DNA from: Anodontia alba
Taxonomy: Eukaryota > Mollusca > Bivalvia > Lucinida > Lucinidae
Direction of reading: 5' to 3'
Length of the DNA stretch: 64,000 nucleotides
Assembly: GCA_964016985.1 (NCBI GenBank)
Contig: OZ024831.1
Location: forward strand, 28,562,633 to 28,626,632
The notes below the pieces were generated by a model. The model did no database searches, was not told the origin of the DNA, and saw only the letters and a program-made list of their open reading frames with translations. A program made the translations under genes and the position numbers. Shown one piece after another: positions 34,582 to 44,360 of the stretch. The stretch's first letter is position 1, and each line of letters starts with the position of its first letter.

Positions 34582-34955
34582 ATTCAGAGGAGAAGTCGTT
34601 TGAAATTCTCAACATTTTTCCCATACAAATGCATAGGGAATCAAAAAACCGTAAATGGTCAAACGTCAATGTACAACATTTATTTTAGGAAAATTTTGGT
34701 AGACCTCTTGTCCCTGATGATTTGTGCAAAGATACAGGCATCCTTGGTTCTGGAGGAGACTGCGAGCATTTTAGCAATTTTTCGTTCCCCCAACCTAAGG
34801 AGGCTCCATATGAAATTTGAGCAAAATTGGCTCGGTGGCTTCAGAGGAGAAGTCATTTGAAAATGTTAACAGATGGACAGATGCATGGACGGACAGACGA
34901 TGGACCAAAAGTGATCACAATAGCTCATCCTGAGCATAGCTCAGGTGAGCTAACA
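34576..34955 (-). mobile_element. Tandem-core element fragment, inverted
   Basis: It carries GAGGAGAAGTCGTTTGAAAT, CCAACCTAAGGAGGCTCCAT and the terminal AGCTCATCCTGAGCATAGCT with AGGTGAGCTAA. It is a single core unit of the 8361 type, so the array has collapsed or been truncated. Confidence 0.8.
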
Positions 34956-35192
34956 AGTAAAAACTTCAATTATTTAACCAATTGTCAATGTCCACTGAAA
35001 GGATTATACAGATGCCACAGAACACCAACTGATGTGAAAAATAAAGTCTGAAAAGATTGTACAGATAAGAACAATATTTCTTGTTCTATTCCTGGAACAG
35101 CTCAAATAAGATTCAGCATCTTTCCCAGTAAGGCTACACTTTCTTGTCTGTCTCTCTGTGGCAGAGATACATCAACAGCATTACCTTGTTTT

Positions 35193-35394
35193 CATAGCAC
35201 CAGATAAGAGGGGGTATCAGGAAAGTATTTTGCCTATTTTTTTCATGAAAATGTATGTTGTAGGTACTCATAAAAAGGTGCTTTGCCAAAGCGCTTCTAA
35301 TGAGTACCCACAACGTATGTTTTCATGGAGAAATAAGAAAAAAAATGAACAAGTTTTGAATGAAAAAAAAAAAAGTGTTATTTGGAGCTATGCG
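35193..35394. mobile_element. Family E hairpin MITE
   Basis: The arms ATGTATGTTGTAGGTACTCA and TGAGTACCCACAACGTATGT flank a CCAAAGCGCTTC loop. The ends are ATAGCACCAGATAAG and CTTGTT...GGAGCTATG. Confidence 0.8.
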
Positions 35395-35729
35395 ATTCTG
35401 TTGAAATATTCATAGGTTTATATTTGGCTTACCATGCAGATGAGATATTTCATACAGTACTGTGCTCCTAATCAACCAGAAGCTGCACAGGCTGGTAAGT
35501 GCTTATGCTGAACATATATGAGCTAGCACATGAAAAGGGACCTTCTGGTTTTCCTGTTTGTGGTTCTTCAAATGCCCATGTGCAGTCCCCTATAGGGGCT
35601 ACAGACATGGGATTTTTCATTTGATTTGATTTATTTTTAAGGGCCCAGTCAACACTACTAGTAAGGTCATGTTGAGCCTGTCAGTTAATCTACTCACACT
35701 TTTCCTAGACGTGCTTACTCCTGTAAGTG

Positions 35730-35946
35730 TTTAACCCATTTATGCCGAATGGACTCTTCTACCTTCACACTTTGGACAGGTCCATTTCCAATATAAGGGA
35801 TATCTGGTTAGTTTTAATTATGTTTTATAGAAATTCCTGAATTTAATGCAAAAAGTGTAGACCCTGATCAGACGCCACATTCTGCGGCATCTGATCTGGG
35901 TCTACACTGTTTGCCAATGTCCCTTTTATGGGACTCAAGGCTAAAA
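35730..35946. mobile_element. Q-like hairpin MITE inside the SINE
   Basis: TTTAACCCATTTATGCCGAA begins it. The stem is GTGTAGACCCTGATCAGACG / GATCTGGGTCTACACTGTTT with the CATTCTGCGGC tip. Confidence 0.75.
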
Positions 35947-36159
35947 CCCCAAGAAAACCTGAAAATGTCGTATGTTTATGTCGTCTGCTGAATATTCTTG
36001 CAAACTTTTCAAACCTATTTTTGCATACTGGCAAACAAGTGGACCCTGATCAGACTGCTCCTAGAGGAGCAGTCTGATCTGGGTCCACACTGTTTGCAAA
36101 AATGACTTTTAAAATCACAAGCAGATGACAATTGTTGTGATTGGCACTTTAAGGGTTAA
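35944..36159. mobile_element. Family P hairpin MITE
   Basis: The right end is TTGGCACTTTAAGGGTTAA and the left end is CCCCAAGAAAACCTG. The stem is GTGGACCCTGATCAGACTGC / GCAGTCTGATCTGGGTCCAC. It abuts the Q-like unit; both sit in the SINE with TTA at the outer borders. Confidence 0.75.
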
Positions 36160-36200
36160 ACAGCACTTTGTGCACACATTTTGGCAGTAACTGACAATTA

Positions 36201-37865
36201 CCGTATTAATCCGCCTATAAGACGGGGATTTTTCAAAAAAAAAAGCCCCCAAAAATCCAGACCCGTCTTATAATCGAGGTCTTTGGCCATATCGGCATTT
36301 TCGGCAAAGTCCGGTGGTGCCACGTGGTCACGGAAAATGCCGATCTTCGAAACTGGTAGAAGGATATAATGTTTACCTTCGTCCCTTGATAGAAATAGCA
36401 GCAAGGTAATGTTTTAGGTGAAGTACCGAATTTTTCTGTGTATTACTCGCACCCGTGTATAACACGCACTGAATATTTGCTAAATAGTTTTGAAATAAAA
36501 AAAAAAGATGTTCCTATGTAAAACACAAAGAATTTATCCGTGCATTATTTACAAAGTTACCAGATACTAAGTGTGTCAAATTTCACTAGGATTGAGTTGA
36601 AAATGGTCGAATTCGGAAGGTTTAGAGTAGAAACAGGCCGAATTTACGATAATACTAACTGAATTTCCATTGTGCAGCTCTGTTACCATGGGCCTCAGGC
36701 AACTTGATGTAGTGTAGGCAGTTCTTTGCTTCCCCACTGCAGACGCCATGACAATAAAAATGTAGTTATTTCTTTTGTATTCTCATAATTAACACCTTCT
36801 TTGTGTCACTTTGTGTCACTTTCTTAACTGAGACGTGAAATTATCAACTCAGTGCCTCAGGGCAATGCAAACAACAACTAAAGTCGACTAGTTGTCATTC
36901 TGACTGCCAATTAACCAATTAAGTGCACAGATGTATGCTGGTAGTTTTTTTTTTTCTTTATCATAAACATTGTTTATTTCAAACAATTTTTTTGGTAAGT
37001 TGGAAGAAAAGTTAAAAAAAAAAAAAAAAAAAAAGATAAATATATGGTAAGAAAATAAAAGATAAAATGCAAATGACCGATCTACCTACCTCAAAAGCCC
37101 AGTTGGTTTTGTTTATTATCAATAATTTTAATAATTGCAAAAAATTAAATACTTTTTTATTTTTTCAATGTATGATCGTTTGTGCCAATATTTATGTTCT
37201 ACCAAATTTATTTCCTATTTTGAACTACAATAAATCAGTTGTGCAGGCTGATTTATTCAAGTTACGGTGTGAGACTTGTCAAAGTCCAGTAATCAATACA
37301 GATTCATATGCATATGCCTGTTTGAGTAGTTTCCCTTTGAAGAGATCACATGATCAGCAAAATAAAAAAGCGTAAACAAAAAGAGCATGGACATGAAAAG
37401 GATATCAAATTACTGCAAATCAGATGGAGTTGCTTGTTTTGAGCTGACAGAACCATGGTATGGGCGAGATAGGTATAAAAAATCATGAATATCTCATAGC
37501 AATCATTCTATTTCGCATTTTTACCGGGCGATCGTGAATGTCATGAGTTTTCGCGACCGATTATCTTGGCGATTTCTGTCCCGATTTTGGTGTTCCTATA
37601 AATAATACACATCGGATTTTTGTAAACGTTTTCTGGGTAAATAAGGTGCGTGTTATACACAGTTAAATACGGTATGCATGCTTGTAAGTGGTGTTGGAAG
37701 TTTTTTTAATTGTACTTTAGGATTTTCTGAGTGGCAGGGAATATCTCCGACAGGCAACTTTTTTAACCCGTCTTATAATTAAGTAAAAGCAAAATCCTGC
37801 CTGGAAAGGGCCCAAAAACAGCCCCCGTCTTATAAACGAATCGTCTTATAGGCGGATTAATACGG
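36201..37865. mobile_element. TA-flanked element (outer), CCGTATTAATCCGCC ends
   Basis: CCGTATTAATCCGCCTATAA at the left is inverted at the right (TTATAGGCGGATTAATACGG), each next to TA. The second arm region is GACCCGTCTTATAATCGAGG / CCCCCGTCTTATAAACGAAT. Removing it rejoins the SINE body. No transposase is seen; the coding space is taken by a second element. Confidence 0.85.
36426..37672. mobile_element. TA-flanked element nested in the previous one
   Basis: CCGAATTTTTCTGTGTATTA then CCCGTGTATAACACGC at the left, and GTGCGTGTTATACACAGTTA then AATACGG at the right, with TA on each side. It is about 1.25 kb, has A-tracts near 37015-37035 and only short frames, so it is non-autonomous. Confidence 0.8.
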
Positions 37866-37969
37866 TACCCTTCTTATATCAGCAGAAAGTGGAGAATGAA
37901 ATTATTTCATGATCAGTCTTCTTCAATGTTATGTGGCTGAGCTAAGATTTGAACCTGTGACCCCTGGAT

Positions 37970-38298
37970 TACACTGGCTCCTGTCTCCAGTGACTAAATA
38001 TTTTTCTCATAATCCTGTATGATAATCCACAAAAATAAAAATAAAAAAAAATAATCCACTAAAATAAAAAAAAAATTAAAAATATCATGACAAAAAGGCT
38101 GGTCACGTGTGACCAGCCTTTATAGTCTTGACATCTTTTTGGTTTTATTTTAATGCATTATACAGTATTATGAGAAAAATATTTAGTCACTGGAGACTGA
38201 CCAGCCTTTACTGTCATGACATCTTTTTGGTTTTATTTTAGTGGATTATCATACAGTATGAGAAAAAATATTTAGTCACTGGAGACTGGAGCCAGTCT
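37970..38298. mobile_element. Family J foldback element with a 10-bp target duplication
   Basis: The ends ACACTGGCTCC-TGTCTCCAG and CTGGAGACTGGAGCCAG are inverted. ACCCCTGGAT flanks both sides (37960-37969 and 38299-38308). A 9-10-bp duplication fits the Mutator/MULE superfamily (family knowledge). Inside, GGTTTTATTTTAATGCATTA and AATATTTAGTCACTGGAGAC are partly duplicated, making a double hairpin. Confidence 0.85.
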
Positions 38299-38888
38299 AC
38301 CCCTGGATCTGCAGTCAGACGTGCTACAGACTGTACTATGGAGCCTGGCTGTTTGAAATGGATCAATGAAATTCTAGCTTTGGGCACAAATGACAAAAAG
38401 CTTATTCATCAAAGGTAATAGTTCTAGTCATTATCAATGCATAACTGCCATTTTTACATGCCAGTTGGTGGTTTGTCACTTTCTATATCAGTTTCATTTG
38501 AATCAGCTCAAATGAAATTAAAATTATGGACTAAAAACAACTGTGGATGCACTCATAGACAGACCAAAAACTACATACCTCTTTGACATACTACTGGGTG
38601 TATAAAAAAACAAGAATTCCGCGGAAGGCGTCATCGCACCTGCTGGGGCAAAAGTCACAGGAGCCACAATCAGAACGTGGTTATTAAATAAGTTTATTTC
38701 ATTCTGAGCAGTGCTTGCTTGGAAAACTGGGTTGAAAAAAATGTAGACAAAGTGCCTAGTGGGGCACATATATTCCAGGCCAGTCCCATTCCCTCTAATG
38801 GCTATATCTTCAGCACTGACTTTTCGTATCATACAGCCCAATGATAATGGAACGTTAACGTAAAATGTGTAAAAGTCACTGGAGCATG

Positions 38889-39931
38889 AAATATAGGTCA
38901 AGGTCATGGGACAAGGTACCTGCTAATTCAGTACATCAAGGAGAAGCACAATGCAAGGTATGGTGGTTGTAGGCCTTATAGTTGAGGAGTTATCAAACAT
39001 AAACGTAAAATGTGTCAAATATAGGTCAAGGTCACCGGGTCAAGGTACCTGCCAAGCCAGTGCAATGAGGTGAAGCACTATGCAAGGTTTAGTGGTTGTA
39101 GGTCTTATATTTGAGGAGATACCAAACATCAACATAAAATGTGTCAAAGTCACTGGAGTGCACAATATAGGTCAAGGTCACCAGGTCAAGGTACCTGCCG
39201 AGTCAGTACATCGAGAAGAAGTGCTATATAAGGTTTGGTGGTTGATGGCCTTACAGTTGAGGACATATGGAAGGGTGACGTAAAAGGTATAAAAGTCAAT
39301 GGAGCGCGAAATATAGGTCAAGGTCATCCAGTGAAAGTCCCTGCGGAGTCCGTACATTGAGGAGAAGCAGTATGCAAGGTTTAATGGTTGTAGGCCTTAC
39401 AGTTGAGGAGATATTGAACGTTGACGTAAAATGTGTAAAAGGCACTGGAGCGCAAAAGATAGGTCAAGGTCACCAGGTCAAGATATCTGCCGAGTCAGTA
39501 CATCTAGGAGAAGCACTATGCAAGGTTTGGTGGCTAGAGGTCTTACACTTGAGGAGATCTGGACTATTGACGTAAATTATGTTAAAGTCACTGCAGCCAA
39601 AATATAGGTCAAGGTCACCAGGTCAAGGTATCTGCCAAGTCAGTAGATTGAGAAGAAGCACTTTGCAAGGTTTGATGGTTGTAGGCCTTATAGTCGAGGA
39701 GATATTGAACGTCGACGCAAAATATGTCAAAGTCACTGGAGCGCAAAATATAGGTCAAGGTCACCAGGTCAAGGTACCTGCCAAGTCAGTACATCTAGGA
39801 GAAGCACTATGCAAGGTTTGGTAGTTGTACGCCTTGTAGTTGAGAAGATCTGGAACGTCAACGTAAATTGTGTCAAAGTCAATGGAGCGCAAAATATAGG
39901 TCAAGGTCACTGGGTCAACATACCTGCCAAG
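38889..39931 (+). repeat. ~146-bp tandem array, eight copies
   Basis: AATATAGGTCAAGGTCACCA recurs near 38889, 39017, 39163, 39308, 39456, 39600, 39748 and 39894, each followed by CTGCCAAGTCAGTACAT and CACTATGCAAGGTTTGGTGG. The third to eighth spacings are 144-148 bp. Confidence 0.85.
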
Positions 39932-40560
39932 TCAGGAGATCAGGGAGATGTGTCATGCAAGGTATGATGGTTGTTGTAGAATTGTAATTGATTAGAATAC
40001 TAACTTCGATGTAAATGTCGAACTTCGACATAACAGAACTGTTAGCAGACAGACGGACGGATGAACGGACAGACGAATGGAAAAGCGGGCACCTATGTCG
40101 CAAAGTCAGGAGGTCAGGGAGATGTTTCATACAAGGTTTGATGGTTGTTTAGTTTTGTAGTTGATTAGAATACAAACTTTGACATAAATGTCGAACTTCG
40201 ACATAACAGAACTGTTAACAGACGGACGGACGAACAGACAGACGAATGGAAAAGTGGGCACCTATGTCGCAAAGTCAGAAGGTCAGGGAGATGTTTCATG
40301 CAAGGTTTGATGGTTGTTTAGTCTTGTAGTTGATTAAAATACTAACTTTGACATAAATGTCGAACTTCGACATAAATGTTGACAGACGGACGGACGAATG
40401 GACAAACATACGGAAAAGCGGACGCCTATGTCGCAAAGTCAGGAGGTCAGGGAGATGTTTCATGCAAGGTTTGATGGTTGTTTAGTCTTGTAGTTGATTA
40501 GAATACTAACTTTGACATAAATGTCGAACGTCGACATAAATGTTGACGGACGGACGGAAA
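39932..40560 (+). repeat. ~168-bp tandem array, four copies
   Basis: AAGTCAGGAGGTCAGGGAGA recurs near 39932, 40101, 40274 and 40436. Each unit has TTGATGGTTGTTTAGTCTTG, CATAAATGTCGAACTTCGAC and a GACAGACGGACGGACGAA tract. Confidence 0.85.
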
Positions 40561-40654
40561 ATCGGACGCCTATATCGCACCCTGCTACAAGCAGGTGCGA
40601 TAAAAAGAACAGAAGAATAGGGATGGGTGCTAATATAAATGGACTGAAACTAAA

Positions 40655-40867
40655 TTAAACCTTGTCATGCTGAATAAATTAAGATGCCATGCCCATTTCT
40701 AATTTTCAGCCAATCAGATTACTTGATCCAGATTGTTGATACAAGTTCACATACTTAATGGCAAACAGTGCAGATCCAGATCAGTTGGCTTCTTCAGAAG
40801 CCAACTGATCTGAATCTACACTGTTTGCAAAGGCAGGACATATCTAGGTTCAGCAGGACTAGAGTTA
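40655..40867. mobile_element. Family A hairpin MITE
   Basis: TTAAACCTTGTCATGCTGAA and AGCAGGACTAGAGTTAA are the ends. The stem GATCCAGATCAGTTGGCTTC has an AGAAG tip. Bases 40868-41109 are AT-rich and empty. Confidence 0.85.
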
Positions 40868-41109
40868 AACAATATTTTCACTGAGGAATGGCAGATAATA
40901 AACAACTGCTAAATCAAACTCAACATCAATTAAGAGTGTTTTTGTTTTTATTTCATTTGTCATATAAAAAGATATTTTGATATAACAAATAGAGCATTAT
41001 AATAATGATCTGTTACTAAATCTAGATTTCATTATTTGTACAAAACATGTTACTTTAAGCAAAGATACATAGTAAAAATGGTGTAGTACTATAATGGCAG
41101 TCAATGCAA

Positions 41110-41442
41110 GGCTTCAGATAGGATTTGTTCTTCAACAAAAAAGTATGGATGCTGTTTTCTTTTGATTTCTTGGCCAAAATATATGCTTTTTCTTTTGATT
41201 TCTTGGCCAAAATGTATGCTTTTTCTTTTGATTTCTTGGCCAAAATGTATGCTTTTTCTTTTGATTTCTTGGCCAAAATGTATGCTTTTTCTTTTGATTT
41301 CTTGGCCAAAATGTATGCTGTGTATACTCATTAGAAATGCCCTGGAAAAGCAATTCTTGTAACTACATGTATACCACAATATATGCTTTCACCAAGAAAG
41401 AAAAAAATTATTCATCTGGATTCTCACCTTATCTGGAGCAAT
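41110..41442. mobile_element. Family E hairpin MITE with an expanded arm
   Basis: The right arm GTATACCACAATATATGCTT and the end TTATCTGGAGCAATG are normal. The left arm has become a 33-bp tandem array (next entry). Confidence 0.7.
41164..41328 (+). repeat. 33-bp tandem repeat, five near-identical copies
   Basis: GATTTCTTGGCCAAAATGTA starts at 41164, 41197, 41230, 41263 and 41296, each ending TGCTTTTTCTTTT. Only the first copy differs (ATATATG for ATGTATG). Because 33 is a multiple of three, repeated open frames appear on both strands; these are not genes. Confidence 0.95.
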
Positions 41443-41467
41443 GTTCACTGGAAGGAAATAGCGAAAC

Positions 41468-41679
41468 TAAACCTTAAACAATCAGTCACAATAGCAGCAG
41501 TCTAAAATATATTATTATTATTTTCTATTTTTCTGAGAAAATAAGACTTGTCATTTCATGTGAATCATCTGCCTAGCAGATGATTCACATGAAATGTCAA
41601 GCCTTATTTTCTTAGAAAATAAAAAAAATACATTTGTAATTTCATCTGCTGCAATTATGAATGGTACTTTAAGAGTTAA
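41468..41679. mobile_element. Family D hairpin MITE
   Basis: The arms AAGACTTGTCATTTCATGTG and CACATGAAATGTCAAGCCTT surround AATCATCTGCCTAGCAGATG. The right end is GGTACTTTAAGAGTTAA. Confidence 0.85.
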
Positions 41680-41704
41680 ACAGACTTCGAATGGTATTAA
41701 ATAT

Positions 41705-41835
41705 AATGGTAATGACAACAATGATAACGATGGTCATGATGATGATGAGGAGGAGAATGAGAATGATGGACATGGAAATGATGATGATAATGATATTGAT
41801 GACTATTACTACAATGATGATGACGAATGCTAATG
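41705..41835 (+). repeat. Imperfect (GAT/AAT)n microsatellite
   Basis: Runs of GATGATGATGAGGAGGAGAA and AATGATGATGATAATGATAT. It gives acidic or hydrophobic pseudo-frames only. Confidence 0.9.
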
Positions 41836-41935
41836 ACTCACATATACTGCCATCTTGTATGACCATTACGGATATACCAACAATAAGGATTCAGAAACAG
41901 AAATTGTTTATTTTGCTGCATTATACCAAATAGAG

Positions 41936-42284
41936 TACAGAGGACTCCCGTTATCTTGACCTTGCTTATCTCGAAAACATTTATCTCGAAGTAAAAATTT
42001 GGTCCTTGTTTAATATGGAAACTTAACAACAGGTAAAAAAATATTGTGGAAAACAGGAGAAATTCTTAGGAGCAATTTCTCCTCTTTTCCACAATACTTT
42101 CAATGATCTCTAATTTCAAGAGTCAAATTACATATTCATTTGTGAAATGTGGTTGTTCGATTTATTGTTTTTTTTTTTTTTTTGTTTTTTTTTTCAATTC
42201 TGCAAATCTGATATGTCGAGGTATGGATATCTCAAAGTATTTCAGAGAGTCCCTTGGACTTCGAGATAACGACAGTCGACTGTA
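41936..42284. mobile_element. Family G element, pogo/Tc1-like MITE
   Basis: CAGAGGACTCCCGTTATCTT at the left and GAGATAACGACAGTCGACTG at the right lie next to TA. The centre AGGAGAAATTCTTAGGAGCA is shared with the copy at 19107. Poly(T) lies near 42170-42195. Confidence 0.8.
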
Positions 42285-42314
42285 TATATTACCCGACACA
42301 GAAGAATCTTCTAT

Positions 42315-42537
42315 TCTAATAATGGTAAATGTCCATAAATTTTGTCCACCAAAGTCTCTGATAATATGGCATATAAAAACAAGCAGACCCAGATCAGACT
42401 GCGCCTTCAGGAGCAGTCTGATCAAGATCTACACTGTTTGTCATTTCACTAAGTGTTTTAAGAAACAACTGCATAAAAATAAAAATTTAGGGCAAAAAAA
42501 TTATGGACCAAAGTGTTCAAAATTTTAGGATATCTAG
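42315..42537. mobile_element. Family B2 hairpin MITE
   Basis: GGTAAATGTCCATAAATTTT and AAATTTTAGGATATCT are the ends. The stem is CAGACCCAGATCAGACTGCG with GCAGTCTGATCAAGATCTAC. Confidence 0.8.
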
Positions 42538-42732
42538 GAGATGTGGATGCATATACATGTACTTTTGGAGCTAAATTTGTACCAATTACTTTGAAATATA
42601 ACTTGCAAAATTATTTTTATTTTCCTTGATATTTTATTTTTTCAGAAAATGATGAAAATGTCTGGATTTATTTCTTTTGAACTTCCTTGCAATTCAATTA
42701 TCTGTCACAACAGCATTAACAGATGACATTCT

Positions 42733-42950
42733 AACATTTTGCATGCTGGGTAGTAAAAATTTCAGCGGATGACATTTTGAAATATTTTTTCTTATTTTTC
42801 CTAGAAAAGAGGATTTGATATTTCATACAAACTGTCTCCTTAGAAGACAGTTTGCATGAAGTGCCAGATCCTTTTTTTCTAGGACAAAATAAGAAAACTG
42901 TCATAAAATTGTCATCTGCTAAATTTGCCCAAAGCATGGTAAGTGTAAAG
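42733..42950. mobile_element. Family C hairpin MITE
   Basis: ACATTTTGCATGCTGGGTAG begins it. The arms AGGATTTGATATTTCATAC and GCATGAAGTGCCAGATCC surround CTGTCTCCTTAGAAGACAG. It ends CATGGTAAGTGTAA. Bases 42538-42732 are unassigned. Confidence 0.8.
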
Positions 42951-42957
42951 ATACAAT

Positions 42958-43120
42958 GCACTTTGTTTTTCAGAGAAAATAATACTTGAAATTTCATGTG
43001 GATCCCCTGCCCAGCAGAGGATTCACATGATATGTCAAGTCTTCTTTTCTCTGAAAAAAAAATAAAATAAAATAAAATTTAGAGTCATCTGCTACAATTC
43101 TGAATGGTGCTTTGAGGATT
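42958..43120. mobile_element. Family D hairpin MITE, left end lost
   Basis: The arms AATACTTGAAATTTCATGTG and CACATGATATGTCAAGTCTT have a CCCTGCCCAGCAGAGG tip. It abuts the C element directly. Confidence 0.75.
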
Positions 43121-43496
43121 TATTAGGTTTTTTCTAACTCTTTACGTGCAAAAGATGAATTTAAGTGGACAATATTAGAATTTGCAGCAAAGTAATTAAA
43201 ACAAAATAGTTATTCATAAAATAGCATATTTCTTGCACAAGCTCTGGATATCATCATGGTCAATATTGTGAAAAAAACAACAACAATTCAAATATTTTTA
43301 CCTAACTGCAACCCATAGCAAGTTATAGGGTCACTGGGTCATGTCTTAGTTGCCACACAATACTGGGGACAGGGGTTCTGCATATACAAACATATAAACA
43401 TATATTCATAAAGTGAGACTACTGCACATGTTTCAAGCATGCCATTTTTCACATCCTAACACATAAAAAGACAACTAATCATAGTTCTAGATAAGA
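43121..43496. other. Non-coding stretch
   Basis: A GGGTCACTGGGTCATGTCTT block near 43330 looks repetitive. I see no exon or element edge. Confidence 0.4.
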
Positions 43497-43804
43497 TATA
43501 CCACAACCTCTTTATAAAACTATTGTTGGGGTCCATGACATAAACCGTATTAGTTATACAACCGTGTTATATCCAAACAAAAAATGTATAGATTATATTG
43601 AAAAATGACCATTTATGGTCATTTTTCAATATAATAGTTATACAACCGTGTTATATCCAAACAAAAATGTATAGATTATATTGAAAAATGACCATTTATG
43701 GTCATTTTTCAATATAATCTATACATTTTTGGGATCCATCTTTGAACCATGTTATATCCGAAACCGTGTTATAACGAGCTGTGTTATAAAGGGTTGTAGT
43801 GTAT
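43497..43804. mobile_element. Family H hairpin MITE with a duplicated core
   Basis: The TIRs ACCACAACCTCTTTATAA and TTATAAAGGGTTGTAGT are present. The ~85-bp block from TTATACAACCGTGTTATATC through TGACCATTTATGGTCATTTT occurs twice in tandem, so the RNA could form two alternative hairpins. Confidence 0.85.
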
Positions 43805-43990
43805 CTAGATAAGTATTTTTCTTATTACTCTATAAAAACATAGCTTATGGGTACTAATTAGTACCTGAGTGAGGTGCTTCTGATGAATACCCCAAACGTA
43901 TTTTCATGTAGTAATATGAAAAACATTAATACATGTACTTCATTGTTTACAAAAAAAAAAAAAAAAATGCATCTGATCTAGAGCTATGCA
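43802..43990. mobile_element. Family E hairpin MITE
   Basis: CTAGATAAG and ATCTAGAGCTATG are the ends. The arms are ACATAGCTTATGGGTACTAA and GAATACCCCAAACGTATTTT. Poly(A) lies at 43951-43967. Confidence 0.7.
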
Positions 43991-44060
43991 ACTTGGTTGC
44001 AATATAACAGTAACGTGTTACATGTACAAGCTTTTTTTTCATCCTTTTAAACAGGCATTG

Positions 44061-44220
44061 ACAAGAAGGAATATTTGTTGATAATTCTGGGATAATTTTT
44101 CTTATTCCTCCATAAAAACATACCCTTGTTGAGGTGCTTCTAATGAGTACCCACAACATATGTTTTTAATGGAGAACTGGAGAAAATTATCTCATAATTA
44201 TCACCAAGTACTCCTTCTTA
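44061..44220. mobile_element. Family E hairpin MITE, long-ended subtype
   Basis: TTGATAATTCTGGGATAATT pairs with AATTATCTCATAATTATCA. The inner left arm is partly deleted (ACATACCCTTGTTGAGGTGC). Confidence 0.7.
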
Positions 44221-44360
44221 TCAATTCCTCTGCCTTTTATACACAAACAACTACAAGATTTATACAGTTTCTGAGATCAAAATTATTTAGAAACTGTCAT
44301 ACCATTTTCTTCTCTTAAACAGTTCATAACAGAAACCTTTTTTTCTCCAACAAGCATGTC

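Larger units (their letters stand above)
35636..38345 (-). mobile_element. One tRNA-Cys-headed SINE split by nested insertions
   Basis: Pieces of a single SINE lie in order. 35636-35730 is the tail and body (GGGCCCAGTCAACACTACTA, GTCATGTTGAGCCTGTCAG). 36160-36200 is AGCACTTTGTGCACACATTT then CAGTAACTGACAA. 37866-37969 is CCCTTCTTATATCAGCAG to the B box (minus strand GGTTCAAATC). 38299-38345 is the rest of the head (minus strand GTCTGACTGCAGATCCAGGG). The head matches tRNA-Cys, with GCA in the anticodon loop CTGCAGA. The gaps are filled by hairpin units (35730-36159), the nested TA elements (36201-37865) and element J (37970-38298). The undisturbed copy at 52884 gives the expected order. Confidence 0.75.
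38611..40605 (+). mobile_element. Array-bearing element with a hairpin end
   Basis: It starts CAAGAATTCCGCGGAAGGCG then TCATCGCACCTGCT and ends CGCACCCTGCTACAAGCAGG then TGCGATA, a short hairpin inverted to the start. Two different tandem arrays fill it. The 127-codon minus-strand frame at 38524-38907 spans the element border and is not a gene. Confidence 0.75.

Noticed and set aside
35433..35467. 35-nt minus-strand segment with acceptor and donor, encoding MKYLICM, as a first exon for the 26803-33796 gene
   Set aside because: The phase would fit, but the segment is too short and plain to support; no promoter or leader is visible.
38338..38418. Plus-strand ATG with 26 open codons ending at a GTAATA donor
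   Set aside because: It overlaps the antisense of the tRNA-Cys-like SINE head, which explains the sequence better.
38524..38907. 127-codon minus-strand open frame
   Set aside because: It crosses the border of the array element at 38611, and its sequence changes with the repeat units.
41055..41379. Repeated open frames on both strands
   Set aside because: A product of the 33-bp repeat, whose unit is a multiple of three.
42103..42528. 141-codon plus-strand open frame
   Set aside because: It runs through two MITEs (G and B2) and a poly(T) tract.
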